64,000 nucleotides of DNA from Antarctobacter albus. GTDB lineage: Bacteria; Pseudomonadota; Alphaproteobacteria; Rhodobacterales; Rhodobacteraceae. Positions 35,871 through 44,975 of this stretch are shown here, piece after piece. Location: positions 37,442 to 101,441 of the forward strand of contig NZ_FMZI01000017.1 in NCBI RefSeq assembly GCF_900101505.1, given 5' to 3'. The first letter of the stretch is position 1. Each line of letters opens with the position of its first letter. The notes under the pieces were generated by a model. It was not told the DNA's origin. It saw nothing but the letters and a program-made list of their open reading frames with translations, and made no database searches. Position numbers and translations under genes: made by a program.

Positions 35871-36770
35871 TCAGTTCTTTGTTTCCGACACCAGCGGCGT
35901 GACCCGGCGTTTCAGAACCGCCTCGCGCCAGGTGATAAAGACCACGGCGGCCAGAATCAGCGACCCGCCCGCGATCACCCAGGGGTCGACCGGCTCGGCG
36001 AACAGGACTGCGCCCAGCACGACCGCCCAGACCAGTTGCAGGAAGGTCACCGGTTGCGTCACCGTCACCGGCGCGGCGGCAAAGGCCAGCGTCATCGTAT
36101 AGTGCCCCGAGGTGGCAAACAGCGCCACGCCCAGAAGGATCAGCAGTTCCCACCAGGTCGGCCAGACCCAGACCGCGATCGCCAAGGGCGCCAGACCGAT
36201 GGTCACCCCCAACGACAACAGCACCACCACCACCGCCGCGCTGACCTCGCCCGACAGGATCTTGGCCAGCAGGTACGACCCGGCAAAGAACAGGGCCGCC
36301 GCCAGCATGGCGAAATGCCCCGGGTCCAGCTCGCGAAAGCCCGGTCGCAGGATCATCACCGCGCCCAACAGCGCCGCCACGATGGCCATGACCCGCCGCA
36401 ACGCCAGGCGCTCACCCAAGAAAAAAACCGCCAGGACCGTCACGTAGACCGGGTTGAGATAGTTCATCGCCGTCACCTCGGCGATGGGAATGCGCGTCAT
36501 GGCATAGAACCACAGCACCACCCCACCAGTGTGAAACAGCGCCCGCAACGAAAACAGCCGCCACAGGCGCGGCGTCAGGCGCACCTGCATGAACTGCCCG
36601 GCCATCGGCAGCAGAAAGACCAACCCCAGGACATAGCGCAGAAAGGCGGATTCCTGCGCCGGAATGCGCTGCCCCAGCGATTTGACCAATGCCGTGACCG
36701 CGACAAAGCACAGCCCGGTCACCACCATCCAGAAAACACCCCGTGCCGGGGTCTGCACCTTGTCAACCAT
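35871..36770 (-). CDS. EamA/DMT-family transporter
   Basis: 299 residues with ten hydrophobic segments arranged as two EamA repeats (FWMVVTGLCFVAVTALVKSLG at the start; FLQLVWAVVLGAVLFAEPVDPWVIAGGSLILAAV near the end, both quoted in pieces). Drug/metabolite transporter superfamily inner-membrane exporter or importer; substrate unknown. It lies downstream of the LysE-type gene on the same strand, 40 bases apart. Confidence 0.9.
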   Translation of the reverse strand: MVDKVQTPARGVFWMVVTGLCFVAVTALVKSLGQRIPAQESAFLRYVLGLVFLLPMAGQFMQVRLTPRLWRLFSLRALFHTGGVVLWFYAMTRIPIAEVTAMNYLNPVYVTVLAVFFLGERLALRRVMAIVAALLGAVMILRPGFRELDPGHFAMLAAALFFAGSYLLAKILSGEVSAAVVVVLLSLGVTIGLAPLAIAVWVWPTWWELLILLGVALFATSGHYTMTLAFAAAPVTVTQPVTFLQLVWAVVLGAVLFAEPVDPWVIAGGSLILAAVVFITWREAVLKRRVTPLVSETKN

Positions 36771-36810
36771 GCCCTTGGCTTAGACCATTGGACGGCGGGC
36801 ACAAGGGGGG

Positions 36811-37404
36811 TCACATCCAGAGCAGCTTGGCCGCGATGGCCCACATGGTCAGGCCCACGACAAGATCCAGCACCCGCCAGGCCCGCGGCCGCGCAAAGAT
36901 CGGCGCCAGCGCCCGCGCCCCGTATCCCAGCGAAAAGAAGAACACGAAAGAGGCCGTCATCGCCCCAAGCGCAAAGGCCAGCCGTGCGTCATACTGGGCC
37001 GAGACCGCACCCAGCAGCACAACCGTATCCAGGTAGACATGCGGGTTGAGCCAGGTCAGCGCCAGGCAGGTCAGCACCGCCGCCCGCAGGCTTTGCGCCC
37101 CCTCGCCGGCGGCCAGCGCCTCGCCCCCTTTCCAGGCGGCATAAAGCGTCTTGGCCCCGTACCACCCAAGGAAGGCGGCGCCAAAGATCCGCATCCCCCA
37201 TTCCAGCCCCGGGACCGCCTCGGCCAGTGCGCCGAACCCGGTGACCCCGGCAGCGATCAGCGCCGCGTCCGAGATTGCGCAGACCAGGACCACCGGCAGC
37301 ACATGCATCCGCCGCAGCCCCTGCCGCAGGACAAAGGCATTCTGCGCCCCGATCGCCAGGATCAGGCTGAACCCCAGTGCAAACCCCGCAATCGCCGCTT
37401 CCAT
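36811..37404 (-). CDS. LysE/ArgO-family amino-acid exporter
   Basis: 197 residues from MEAAIAGFALGFSLILAIGA at 37404; longer starts add a hydrophilic leader. Six hydrophobic segments include the family signature GAQNAFVLRQGLRR and the conserved ALTWLNPHVYLDTVVLLG. Homologues export basic amino acids such as lysine or arginine. The LysR-type activator usually found divergent (LysG/ArgP) is absent, and a DUF5765-like gene is divergent instead. Confidence 0.9.
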   Translation of the reverse strand: MEAAIAGFALGFSLILAIGAQNAFVLRQGLRRMHVLPVVLVCAISDAALIAAGVTGFGALAEAVPGLEWGMRIFGAAFLGWYGAKTLYAAWKGGEALAAGEGAQSLRAAVLTCLALTWLNPHVYLDTVVLLGAVSAQYDARLAFALGAMTASFVFFFSLGYGARALAPIFARPRAWRVLDLVVGLTMWAIAAKLLWM

Positions 37405-37528
37405 ACCCGTGCCCCTCGTGACCCGACCCGCCTGATGGCCGGAATTGCCGCCCAGATCAATCCCGAACGAAGGCAGCATTGACCCCCCGCGCGAAATCCC
37501 GAAAATCCCAATTCAAGGGAGAAAGCGC

Positions 37529-38239
37529 ATGTGCTGGAGCGAAACCGCAACCTACTCGATGGCCGCGCTTGGGGCGGCTGCCACCTTCGTCACCTGGCGC
37601 AAGGGCGAACCTGCGGGGATCTGGGGCACCCTTGGTTTCTTCACCGCGATGGAGGGGTTGCAGGCCTGGGGCTATGGCGTGATCGACCAATGCGGCACGC
37701 CGGGCAACACGACGGTCACGGTGCTGTCCTACCTGCACATCGTTCTGCAACCCATTGTCGTCAACCTCTTCTGCATGGCCCTGGTCGGCCCCGCCATCGA
37801 CCCGCGCACAAGGCGCTGGGTGCTGGGGCTGGCCTCGCTCGCCTCGCTGACCTTGCTGGCGCGCCTGCTCCCCGCGCCCTGGCTTGGGGTCTGTCCGCCC
37901 GGGGTGCCGCTCTGCGGGCCCGAGTTCTGCACCATCTCCGGCGACTGGCACCTGGGCTGGAGCATGCAGCTCAACAATTTCCTCAGCCTGTCGCACTGGC
38001 TGGGCGGCATCGGGCAGTTCCCGGATTACCTGCTGGCCTGCCTGTTGCTGCCCTGTCTCTACGGCGCCTGGCGCTTTGCCCTTCTCAACGGGCTGGTGGG
38101 GCCGCTGATTGCCTCGGGCCTGACCAGCAACCCCAACGAGATGCCGGCGATCTGGTGCCTCTTTTCCGTGATGCTGGTGCTGATCGGGATCAGCCCGCTG
38201 GTCCGCCGACAGGTCTTTCCCCCCGCCACACCGGCCTGA
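37529..38239 (+). CDS. polytopic membrane protein, DUF5765-like
   Basis: 236 residues from MCWSETATYSMAALGAAATF at 37529, with AGGGAGAAA upstream. Seven hydrophobic segments are separated by short loops. A cysteine cluster occurs in the middle loop (GVCPPGVPLCGPEFCTISGDWHLGW, in parts) together with conserved Trp/His. The MCWSxxA beginning and NEMPAIWCLFSV end are characteristic of a family I associate with DUF5765. Function is unknown. Confidence 0.75.
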   Translation: MCWSETATYSMAALGAAATFVTWRKGEPAGIWGTLGFFTAMEGLQAWGYGVIDQCGTPGNTTVTVLSYLHIVLQPIVVNLFCMALVGPAIDPRTRRWVLGLASLASLTLLARLLPAPWLGVCPPGVPLCGPEFCTISGDWHLGWSMQLNNFLSLSHWLGGIGQFPDYLLACLLLPCLYGAWRFALLNGLVGPLIASGLTSNPNEMPAIWCLFSVMLVLIGISPLVRRQVFPPATPA

Positions 38240-38245
38240 CCATGC

Positions 38246-39001
38246 TCAGCGCGGGCGCCGCCCCGGCGGATGAAAGAGGTATTCCGCCAGCAGGCCCAGC
38301 TTGAACGGCAGCCGCCCCTTGCGTTCGACCAGCTGTTTCAGCGTCATCCGCCGCCGCCGCACGATGGCCCGGGCGATGCGGAATTCCGCCCGCCGCTTGC
38401 GTTCCAGCACCGAGGCCGGCAAGAGCCGCTTGAGCCCCTTCCACAGCCAGCCCAGCTGCAGAAAGGCCAGCGCCTTGAACAGGCCCTTTTGCAGGCTGGT
38501 CCAGGTCATCCGCACCGTCGCGCCAAAGGCCGCCACCAGCCAGAGCGGCAGTTGCACCGAGAACAGGATCAGCCACAGCCCCATCGACGTGACCGACAGC
38601 GCCAGGGTGGCAAAGAGGATCACCAGCCAGGCCACCGCCCTCTCGACACGGCTCAGCCCGTTGAACCAGTCCATAAGCCGCGCGTATCGCTGCTGCACGA
38701 TCTGCAGGTAGCCTTTGACCAGCAACTGGATCCGCCGCAGGATCGCCTTGCCCAGCATCAACGGCACGACAGAGGTGGTGATCCATTTCTTGATCAGCTC
38801 GACGCGAAAGAACATCGCGCCCTGGGTCTTGAGCCAGCTCAGGATCACCGGCAGGTCGAGCCCGGCAAGCTTCTTCAGCAGCACCTTGGCCTGGGTCAGG
38901 ATCAGCCCCAGCGCAATCAGAACCTCGTGTCCGAAATACCAGGTCGCGGCGCCGGACAGCGCCACGAAAACCCCCAGCAATATGAGCGCCCGCAAAAGCA
39001 T
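38246..39001 (-). CDS. membrane protein of unknown function
   Basis: 251 residues. An N-terminal membrane segment (LLRALILLGVFVALSGAATWYFG) is followed by amphipathic helices, two more hydrophobic segments in the middle (AVAWLVILFATLALSVTSMGLWLILF, quoted as one region at ~125-150, and PLWLVAAFGATVRM), and a strongly basic C-terminus (ERKRRAEFRIARAIVRRRRM). No family is recognised. It converges with the DUF5765-like gene and lies between it and the RAYT element. Confidence 0.65.
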   Translation of the reverse strand: MLLRALILLGVFVALSGAATWYFGHEVLIALGLILTQAKVLLKKLAGLDLPVILSWLKTQGAMFFRVELIKKWITTSVVPLMLGKAILRRIQLLVKGYLQIVQQRYARLMDWFNGLSRVERAVAWLVILFATLALSVTSMGLWLILFSVQLPLWLVAAFGATVRMTWTSLQKGLFKALAFLQLGWLWKGLKRLLPASVLERKRRAEFRIARAIVRRRRMTLKQLVERKGRLPFKLGLLAEYLFHPPGRRPR

Positions 39002-39048
39002 ACCCCGGCTTAGGCGGTTTCAAGGCCGGGTCGCAAGGCGGCTGTGCC

Positions 39049-39615
39049 CTACCCGGCGCGCAGGGATCCGTAGGATGGGTGATCCTCACCCATCCTTTCC
39101 CCGAAGAGGCCATCCGGCAAACAGTCGATCTTGCGCGGGACCCGCCCCAGGGGCAAATCCCGGTGCAACGAGGAATAGGGCCAGTCCTCGGCCTGCGCGA
39201 CCAGCCCGTGCCGCACCGGGTTGCCCCAGCAAAAATGCAGATGGGTCCGGAAATCCGCCTCGCCCCGGATCGCATGTTCCCAGAACCGCCGCTGCCAGAG
39301 ACCGCGTTCGCCCTTGCGCCGCTTGGAATGGCTCCGCCGCCCGGCCAGCCCGCAGGCCAGCGAGAACCGCGTCTTGATCAGGCGCCAGCGGGTCGAGAAA
39401 TCCGCGTCCCCCGGTGGCAAGGTCCAGATGGCATGCAGGTGGTCCGGCAGGACAACCACCGCCTCGGTGCGAAACGGGCGGTCCCTGCAGGTCATGGTCC
39501 AGGCCGCGCGCAGATCGTCGATGTAATCCACCAGCGCCCCGGACCGGCGGTCCGAGAGGTTGACAGTGAAGAAATAGGTCGCGCCGGGCAGGCGCAGGCG
39601 GCGATAGCTGGTCAT
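39049..39615 (-). CDS. REP-associated tyrosine transposase (RAYT, IS200-like Y1)
   Basis: 188 residues from MTSYRRLRLPGATYFFTVNL at 39615. Y1 HuH transposase fold with the HuH pair in VVLPDHLHAIW (~residues 52-62) and the FRTHLHFCWGNPVRHGLV and EDWPYSSLHR blocks typical of RAYTs. RAYTs are single-copy, vertically kept relatives of IS200/IS605 transposases that act on REP hairpins. Matching inverted hairpins flank the gene on both sides, and the downstream one forms its last codons (GEDHPSYGSLRAG). That fits an active or formerly active RAYT/REP pair. Confidence 0.92.
   Translation of the reverse strand: MTSYRRLRLPGATYFFTVNLSDRRSGALVDYIDDLRAAWTMTCRDRPFRTEAVVVLPDHLHAIWTLPPGDADFSTRWRLIKTRFSLACGLAGRRSHSKRRKGERGLWQRRFWEHAIRGEADFRTHLHFCWGNPVRHGLVAQAEDWPYSSLHRDLPLGRVPRKIDCLPDGLFGERMGEDHPSYGSLRAG
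39072..39096 (+). repeat. REP-type palindrome, distal to the RAYT start
   Basis: Near-perfect hairpin AGGATGGGTGA-TCC-TCACCCATCCT preceded by CGT. It matches the palindrome at 39642-39666 in inverted orientation. It lies inside the last codons of the RAYT reading frame. Confidence 0.8.
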
Positions 39616-39641
39616 GACACCAGCCTCGGACAGAGCGGTTA

Positions 39642-39666
39642 AGGATGGGTGAACACCACCCATCCT
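39642..39666 (-). repeat. REP-type palindrome upstream of the RAYT
   Basis: Hairpin AGGATGGGTG-AACAC-CACCCATCCT followed by ACG. Read on the minus strand it begins CGTAGGATGGGTG, exactly as the other copy does on the plus strand, so the two REPs face each other around the gene. Confidence 0.8.
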
Positions 39667-39688
39667 ACGAACATCCGTCTCCACCAGC

Positions 39689-39714
39689 AAAAAAGCCCCC
39701 GCCAAGGCGGGGGC
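39689..39714 (-). terminator. intrinsic terminator of yebC
   Basis: Perfect 9-bp stem GCCCCCGCC / GGCGGGGGC with a 2-base loop, followed on the minus strand by TTTTTT, placed 23 bases after the yebC stop. It is a textbook terminator and isolates yebC from the RAYT gene. Confidence 0.85.
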
Positions 39715-39737
39715 CATCCTGCCGCAGGGCATGACGG

Positions 39738-40487
39738 TCAGGCGTTTTCCAGCTGCGCCATGACCTCGTCGGAGGCTTCGAAATTGGTGGTCACGCGCTG
39801 GACGTCGTCATCATCCTCCAGCGCCTCGACCAGCCGCATCAGCGACTGCATGCCGTCCAGGTCCAACTCGGTCGTGGTCGTGGGCTTCCAGACCAGCTTG
39901 GTCGACTCGGACTCGCCCAGGTCGGCTTCCAGCGCGGTCGACACCTCGTTCAGGTCGGTGTCCGCGCAATAGATCACATGCCCGTCCTCGGAGGATTCAA
40001 CATCTTCGGCGCCGGCCTCGATCGCCGCCATCATGACGTCATCCGCGTCGCCCGCATCCGCCGGGTAGACGATCTCGCCCTTGCGCTCGAACATGAAGCC
40101 GACAGAGCCGGTTTCCCCGAGGTTGCCGCCGTTCTTGGTAAAGGTCGACCGCACGGTCGAGGCGGTCCGGTTGCGGTTGTCGGTCATCGCCTCGACGATC
40201 ACCGCCACGCCGTTCGGGCCATAGCCCTCATAGCGGATTTCCTCGTAATCCTCGGCATCGCCACCGGTCGCCTTCTTGATGGCGCGTTCGATGTTGTCCT
40301 TGGGCATCGACTGGCCCTTGGCCTCTTTCACGGCCAGGCGCAGGCGCGGGTTCTTGTCGGGATCGGGATCGCCCATCTTGGCGGCGATGGTGATCTCCTT
40401 CGAGAGTTTCGAGAAGATCTTGGCCCGGATCTTGTCCTGACGGCCCTTGCGGTGCTGGATGTTTGCCCATTTGGAATGGCCGGCCAT
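39738..40487 (-). CDS. YebC/PmpR-family regulator
   Basis: 249 residues beginning [18 protein letters not shown], the invariant YebC/TACO1 opening, with [12 protein letters not shown] and [19 protein letters not shown](R)NRT in the middle. These proteins bind DNA in some species (PmpR) and act on translation of proline-rich or difficult mRNAs in others. Cytosolic. Monocistronic, with its own strong terminator. Confidence 0.97.
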   Translation of the reverse strand: MAGHSKWANIQHRKGRQDKIRAKIFSKLSKEITIAAKMGDPDPDKNPRLRLAVKEAKGQSMPKDNIERAIKKATGGDAEDYEEIRYEGYGPNGVAVIVEAMTDNRNRTASTVRSTFTKNGGNLGETGSVGFMFERKGEIVYPADAGDADDVMMAAIEAGAEDVESSEDGHVIYCADTDLNEVSTALEADLGESESTKLVWKPTTTTELDLDGMQSLMRLVEALEDDDDVQRVTTNFEASDEVMAQLENA

Positions 40488-40622
40488 GTCGCGTTGCCTC
40501 TTTTCGGGTGCTTGGAATATCCGCGCCTCTATAAGTCACGCCTGCCCCCCTTGCCAAGTCCGCGCGCCAAGTCCGGGTCATGTGGCGTTGCGCGCCGCGC
40601 GTCCCTGCGGTAGCGCAAGGTC

Positions 40623-41357
40623 ATGAGCCGATTCCTCCTCCTCCAGCTGCGCCCCGAACCCGAGGCCAGCGAGTCCGAGTACCGCGCCATCCTGGACACC
40701 TCCGGCCTGAGCGCCGATCGCGTCCACCGGATGCGCCTGGAACAGGAGGATCTGCCGCGCGACATGGACCCGGGCGACTATGCCGGGGTGATCGTCGGCG
40801 GCGGCCCCGGCTGCGTCAGCGACAGGCCCGCGGACAAGGACCCGGTGGAACGCCGCATCGAAGAGTCGATCCTGCGCCTGATGCCCCGCATCACCGCCGA
40901 GGATATTCCCTTCATGGGCTGCTGCTATGGCATCGGCATCCTGGCCCACCACCTGGGCGCCGAGGTGGCCAAGGGCCGGTTCAACGAACCCGTGGGCGCC
41001 GTGACCTGCTATACCACGCCCGAGGGCGCCAAGGACCCCCTGACCGCCGGCCTGCCCGAGCAGTTCGACGCTTTCGTCGGCCACAAGGAAGCGGTGCAGA
41101 ACCTGCCCAAGGGCGCGGTGCACCTGGTCTCGTCCGGCCCCTGCCCCTACCAGATGATCCGCTACGGCCAGAACGTCTACGCCACCCAGTTCCACCCCGA
41201 GGCCGACGCCGCCGAGTTCGAAACCCGCATCCGTATCTATCGTCACAAGGGCTATTTCGCGCCCGAAGAGGCAGACGCCCTGATCGAGATGTGCCGCGCG
41301 GCAAAGGTCACCGAACCGCCCCGCCTGCTCGAGGGTTTCGTGGAACGCTACGGCTGA
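40623..41357 (+). CDS. class I glutamine amidotransferase, GMP-synthase-like
   Basis: 244 residues forming a single GATase1 domain. The nucleophile elbow FMGCCYGIG has its likely catalytic cysteine at C101, and the dyad is H191/E193 in TQFHPEAD. The VIVGGGPGCVSD block is at ~56-67. No synthetase domain is attached, so this is a stand-alone member of the type often near purine or polyamine catabolism genes. The acceptor is unknown. It diverges from yebC and converges with the SLC13 gene. Confidence 0.88.
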   Translation: MSRFLLLQLRPEPEASESEYRAILDTSGLSADRVHRMRLEQEDLPRDMDPGDYAGVIVGGGPGCVSDRPADKDPVERRIEESILRLMPRITAEDIPFMGCCYGIGILAHHLGAEVAKGRFNEPVGAVTCYTTPEGAKDPLTAGLPEQFDAFVGHKEAVQNLPKGAVHLVSSGPCPYQMIRYGQNVYATQFHPEADAAEFETRIRIYRHKGYFAPEEADALIEMCRAAKVTEPPRLLEGFVERYG

Positions 41358-41368
41358 CGCCGCCGCCC

Positions 41369-43147
41369 CTAGAGCGGCCAGAAATAGGGGATCAGCACCG
41401 CCGAGAGCACGCCAACGCTCAGGTTCAGCGGCAGGCCGACCTTGAAGAAATCCGAGAACTTGTAGCCCCCCGGACCATAGACCAGCGTGTTGGTCTGGTA
41501 GCCGATGGGCGTGGCGAAACTGCACGAGGCCGCCACCATGACCGCCACCACCAGCGGACGCGGGTCCACCCCGATGGCGCTGGCCAGGCCGATGGCGATG
41601 GGGGTCACCACCACAGCCACGGCGTTGTTGGACACGGTTTCGGTCAGGATACTGGTCAGCAGGTAGACCGCCCAGATCACCAGCGGCGCCGGCAGCTTGG
41701 CCATCAGGGGGGCCACCACGCCCACGATCAGCCCGACCGCACCGCTGGCCTCCAGCGCGGCACCGATCGCCAGCATGGCAAAAATCAGCGCCAATAGCTG
41801 CCCCTCGACAAAGGAAAACGCCTCGTCCGCGTCGATGCAGCGGGTCAGCAGCACCACCGCAACGGCGACCACCGCCAGCGCCAGGATCGGCGCCACGCCC
41901 AGCGCCGACAGCGCCACGATGCCGCCCAGCGCCCCCAGCGCCACCGGCGCGTGGCCCCGGCGAAAGGCACGGGCCGAAGGATGCGCCACGTCGACAAGAT
42001 CCATCTCGTCCGCCAGACGCTTGACGTCCTCTGCGTTGCCCTCCAGCAGCAGCGTGTCGCCCACGCGCACCACCAGGTCGTCCAACTGGCGCCCGATGTT
42101 CTGGTTCCGCCGGTGCACCGCCAGCGGGTAGACCCCGAACCGGCGCCGCAGGCGGAGCGCGCCCAGCGACCGGCCCACCATCTTGCAACCGGGCGTGATC
42201 AGCACCTCGACGGTGGTCGTTTCCTTGCTCGACACCTGGTCGACGCGCTTCAGCTCCTTGTTGCGTTGCAGCGACAACAGCTCGGTCATCTGCGTGCGCA
42301 GCACCACACGGTCACCCAGTTGCAGCTTTACCCCCTGCAGGTTGCGGCGCAGCGATTCATCGCCCCGGATCACGTCGATCAGCCGCACGCCGTCGCGCTT
42401 GAACAGCTGCACGCCCAGCACCTCGCGGTCGATCAGGTTCGAATCCGGCGGGATCACCGCCTCGGTAAAGAACTTCATCCGAGAGCGATCCGACAGCATC
42501 CCCGCCATCGAGGTCCGCTCGGGCAGCAGGAACCGCCCCACGAAATAGAGATAGATCATCCCCCAGGCCACCAGGATGATCGCCAGCGGCGTCACCTCGA
42601 AAATGGTGAAGGGTTGCAGCCCCTGGGTGCGGGCCACCCCGTCGACCAGCAGGTTGGTCGAGGTCCCGATCAGCGTCAGGGTGCCGCCCAGGATCGCCGC
42701 GTAACTCAGCGGGATCAGCAGTTTCGACGGCGCGATGCCCATCGTCTTGGCGATCTGCACGAAGATCGGCAGCATCACCACCACCACCGGCGTGTTGTTC
42801 ATGAAGGCCGAGGCGACGATCACCACAAGGAGGATGCCGCCGATGGCCCGCTTGGGCCGCAATGCCACCTGTTCCTGCGCGAAGCCCGTGAAGGCATCCA
42901 GCGCCCCGGTCCGCACCAGCGCCCCCATCACCAGGAACATCGCCGCGATGGTCCAGGGCGCCGGGTTCGACAGCACGTCCAATGCCGCGTCATAGGGCAG
43001 GACGCCCAGCACCAGCAGCACCGCGACACCGCCAATGGCCGTGACCTCTGTCGGATAGGTTTCACGGACGAAAAGCACGAACATACCGATCACCACGGCA
43101 AGCGTCATCACCGCCTGGCTTGTCTGGCTCAGCTCGATCCCGATCAT
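41369..43147 (-). CDS. SLC13/DASS-type permease with two RCK-C domains
   Basis: 592 residues. Eleven to twelve membrane segments are split by a cytosolic insert (~residues 205-385) that carries two TrkA-C (RCK_C) domains: FKRDGVRLIDVIRGDESLRRNLQGVKLQLGDRVVL and GRSLGALRLRRRFGVYPLAVHRRNQNI, in parts. The membrane signatures are FMNNTPVVVVMLPI and TETVSNNAVAVVVTPIAIGLA, the paired SNN/TNN motifs of ion transporters. Related proteins carry sulfate, phosphate or dicarboxylates with Na+. Third gene of the ymdB-DMT-SLC13 operon (25-base gap). Confidence 0.9.
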   Translation of the reverse strand: MIGIELSQTSQAVMTLAVVIGMFVLFVRETYPTEVTAIGGVAVLLVLGVLPYDAALDVLSNPAPWTIAAMFLVMGALVRTGALDAFTGFAQEQVALRPKRAIGGILLVVIVASAFMNNTPVVVVMLPIFVQIAKTMGIAPSKLLIPLSYAAILGGTLTLIGTSTNLLVDGVARTQGLQPFTIFEVTPLAIILVAWGMIYLYFVGRFLLPERTSMAGMLSDRSRMKFFTEAVIPPDSNLIDREVLGVQLFKRDGVRLIDVIRGDESLRRNLQGVKLQLGDRVVLRTQMTELLSLQRNKELKRVDQVSSKETTTVEVLITPGCKMVGRSLGALRLRRRFGVYPLAVHRRNQNIGRQLDDLVVRVGDTLLLEGNAEDVKRLADEMDLVDVAHPSARAFRRGHAPVALGALGGIVALSALGVAPILALAVVAVAVVLLTRCIDADEAFSFVEGQLLALIFAMLAIGAALEASGAVGLIVGVVAPLMAKLPAPLVIWAVYLLTSILTETVSNNAVAVVVTPIAIGLASAIGVDPRPLVVAVMVAASCSFATPIGYQTNTLVYGPGGYKFSDFFKVGLPLNLSVGVLSAVLIPYFWPL

Positions 43148-43172
43148 GTATTGCTCAGCCTATCGCCCGCAC

Positions 43173-44093
43173 TCAACCGGCCGCATTCTGACCGCTTGGC
43201 GGGACAGGCACAAGCGGTTTACGCTGCGGCTGCACAAGGGCCATGCCCGCCATCATCAGCGCCAGCGCCACCCAGACCCAGCCCGAGTAGGCCTCGGCCA
43301 AAAACAGCATCGCCCAGCAGACACCGAACAGCGTGACAAGATAGCTCACCTGCGCGGCAAAGACCGCGCCCGCCCGGCCCACGAGCCAGACATAGGCGGA
43401 ATAGGCAAAGGCATGCAGCGCGGCGCTGGCGATCACCGCCTTGTCCGGCCCCGTCAGCGGCAACACCGGCGTGATGAACTGTCCGCTGGCCAGCGCCAGG
43501 GGAAGGCTCAGCACGACCCCCAGGATCGAAGCGCCGGTCAGCACCTGCACCGCATCCAGCCCCTGGGTGCCCCATTTCGACACCATGTTGCCTTCCAGCG
43601 CGTAACAGGCCGAGGAAATCAGCGCGACCGCGATCCAGACCGCCTGCGTCCCTGCCGGCAGGCTTGCCTCGGGCAGAACCAGCACCGCCACGCCGCTCAG
43701 CCCCAGCAGCAAGCCCAGGATGCGCCGCGGCTCCGGCCGGTCGATGCCCAGCGCCAGGGCAATCGGAAGGGCGAACATGGGCACCGAACTCAGCAGGATC
43801 GACAGCACGCCGGAAGGCAGATGCACCGCCGCCTGGTAAGAGGCGATGCCCGGCACCACCGTACCGACCACGGCGATGAACAGATACAGCCGCAGCGCCG
43901 GGGCGTGCATGGGCAGGCGCTTGCCACGCAACACCGTCAGCGCGCCCAGCAGCAGCCCCACCAGCACCGTCTGCCAGAAGATCAGACCGAAATGACGATA
44001 GCCCTCCGACACCGCCACCTTCATCAGTGGCTGCGTCGCCCCCCAGGCCGCGCCCGTCACCACCAGCGTGGCAAAGGGCAAGAGGCGGCTCAT
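43173..44093 (-). CDS. EamA/DMT-family transporter
   Basis: 306 residues with ten predicted membrane segments in two EamA halves (LLPFATLVVTGAAWGATQPLMK at the start, LVTLFGVCWAMLFLAEAYSGWVWVALALMM at the end, each partly quoted). Substrate unknown. Its ATG overlaps the ymdB stop (ATGA), so it is co-translated with the phosphodiesterase, and the SLC13 permease follows after 25 bases. Confidence 0.9.
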   Translation of the reverse strand: MSRLLPFATLVVTGAAWGATQPLMKVAVSEGYRHFGLIFWQTVLVGLLLGALTVLRGKRLPMHAPALRLYLFIAVVGTVVPGIASYQAAVHLPSGVLSILLSSVPMFALPIALALGIDRPEPRRILGLLLGLSGVAVLVLPEASLPAGTQAVWIAVALISSACYALEGNMVSKWGTQGLDAVQVLTGASILGVVLSLPLALASGQFITPVLPLTGPDKAVIASAALHAFAYSAYVWLVGRAGAVFAAQVSYLVTLFGVCWAMLFLAEAYSGWVWVALALMMAGMALVQPQRKPLVPVPPSGQNAAG

Positions 44094-44905
44094 GCGGGGC
44101 CGGCGGGCGCCAGCCGCCCACCCTGGCGGACCATCTGCACGGAAACCGCCTTGCCGGTCATGTCATCGGTCTCGACATAGACGCCCGACAGGGTGGCCTC
44201 GCCCAACGCCGGGTTGAACCGGCCCTTGGCCATGCCATTGACGAACCGGCGCAGCGGTTCCGCCGGGTCCATCCCGATGACGCTGTTGTAATCTCCGCAC
44301 ATGCCCGCGTCCGACTGGAACGCGGTGCCGCCCGGCAGGATTTGCGTGTCCGAGGTCGGCACATGGGTATGCGTCCCCACGACAAGGCTGGCGCGCCCGT
44401 CGCAGAAATGCCCCATGCCCATCTTTTCCGAGGTGGCCTCGCAATGCATGTCGACGACGATGGCCTGCGCCTGCCCGCCCAGCGGATGCCGTTTTAGCGT
44501 CTCGTCCACCGCCGTGAAGGGGTTGTCGTAGTTGCGGCTCATGAAGACCTGCCCCAGGGCCTGCACCACCAGCACCTTGCGCCCGCGCGCATCCTTGTAC
44601 AGCGCCGCCCCCCGTCCGGGTGCCTGCCGGGCAAAGTTCAGCGGTCGGATGATGCGTGTCTCGCCCTCGATATGGGTCAGCATCTCTTTCTGGTCGAAGG
44701 CGTGGTCGCCCAGGGTGATGACATCGGCCCCGGCCTCGAAGATCGCCTTGGCATGCTCTGCCGACAACCCGTGGCCGTTGGTCGCGTTCTCGCCGTTCAC
44801 GATGACGAAATCCAGCCGCCAGTCCTTGCGCAGGGAAGGCAGACGCTCCGTGATCGCCTGCCGCCCGGCGCGGCCCATCACGTCACCTAGAAAGAGTATC
44901 TTCAT
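44090..44905 (-). CDS. YmdB-type metallophosphoesterase (TIGR00282 family)
   Basis: 271 residues from MKILFLGDVMGRAGRQ at 44905; an ATG three codons earlier is equally possible and both lack a strong Shine-Dalgarno. The calcineurin-like metal site is visible as GDVMG (D8), NGENATNGHGL, TLGDHAFDQ, DMHCEATSEK and GTHTHVPTSD. YmdB of Bacillus hydrolyses 2',3'-cyclic nucleotides and affects development. The 5-formyltetrahydrofolate cyclo-ligase gene that often precedes ymdB in relatives is missing; a repeat cluster occupies that spot. Confidence 0.92.
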   Translation of the reverse strand: MKILFLGDVMGRAGRQAITERLPSLRKDWRLDFVIVNGENATNGHGLSAEHAKAIFEAGADVITLGDHAFDQKEMLTHIEGETRIIRPLNFARQAPGRGAALYKDARGRKVLVVQALGQVFMSRNYDNPFTAVDETLKRHPLGGQAQAIVVDMHCEATSEKMGMGHFCDGRASLVVGTHTHVPTSDTQILPGGTAFQSDAGMCGDYNSVIGMDPAEPLRRFVNGMAKGRFNPALGEATLSGVYVETDDMTGKAVSVQMVRQGGRLAPAGPA

Positions 44906-44975
44906 GGACGACATGGGTAATTCGGACGTCCGCGAAAGTTAAGCCCGAATCGTTCCACGCGAAAGGAGATGAAAA

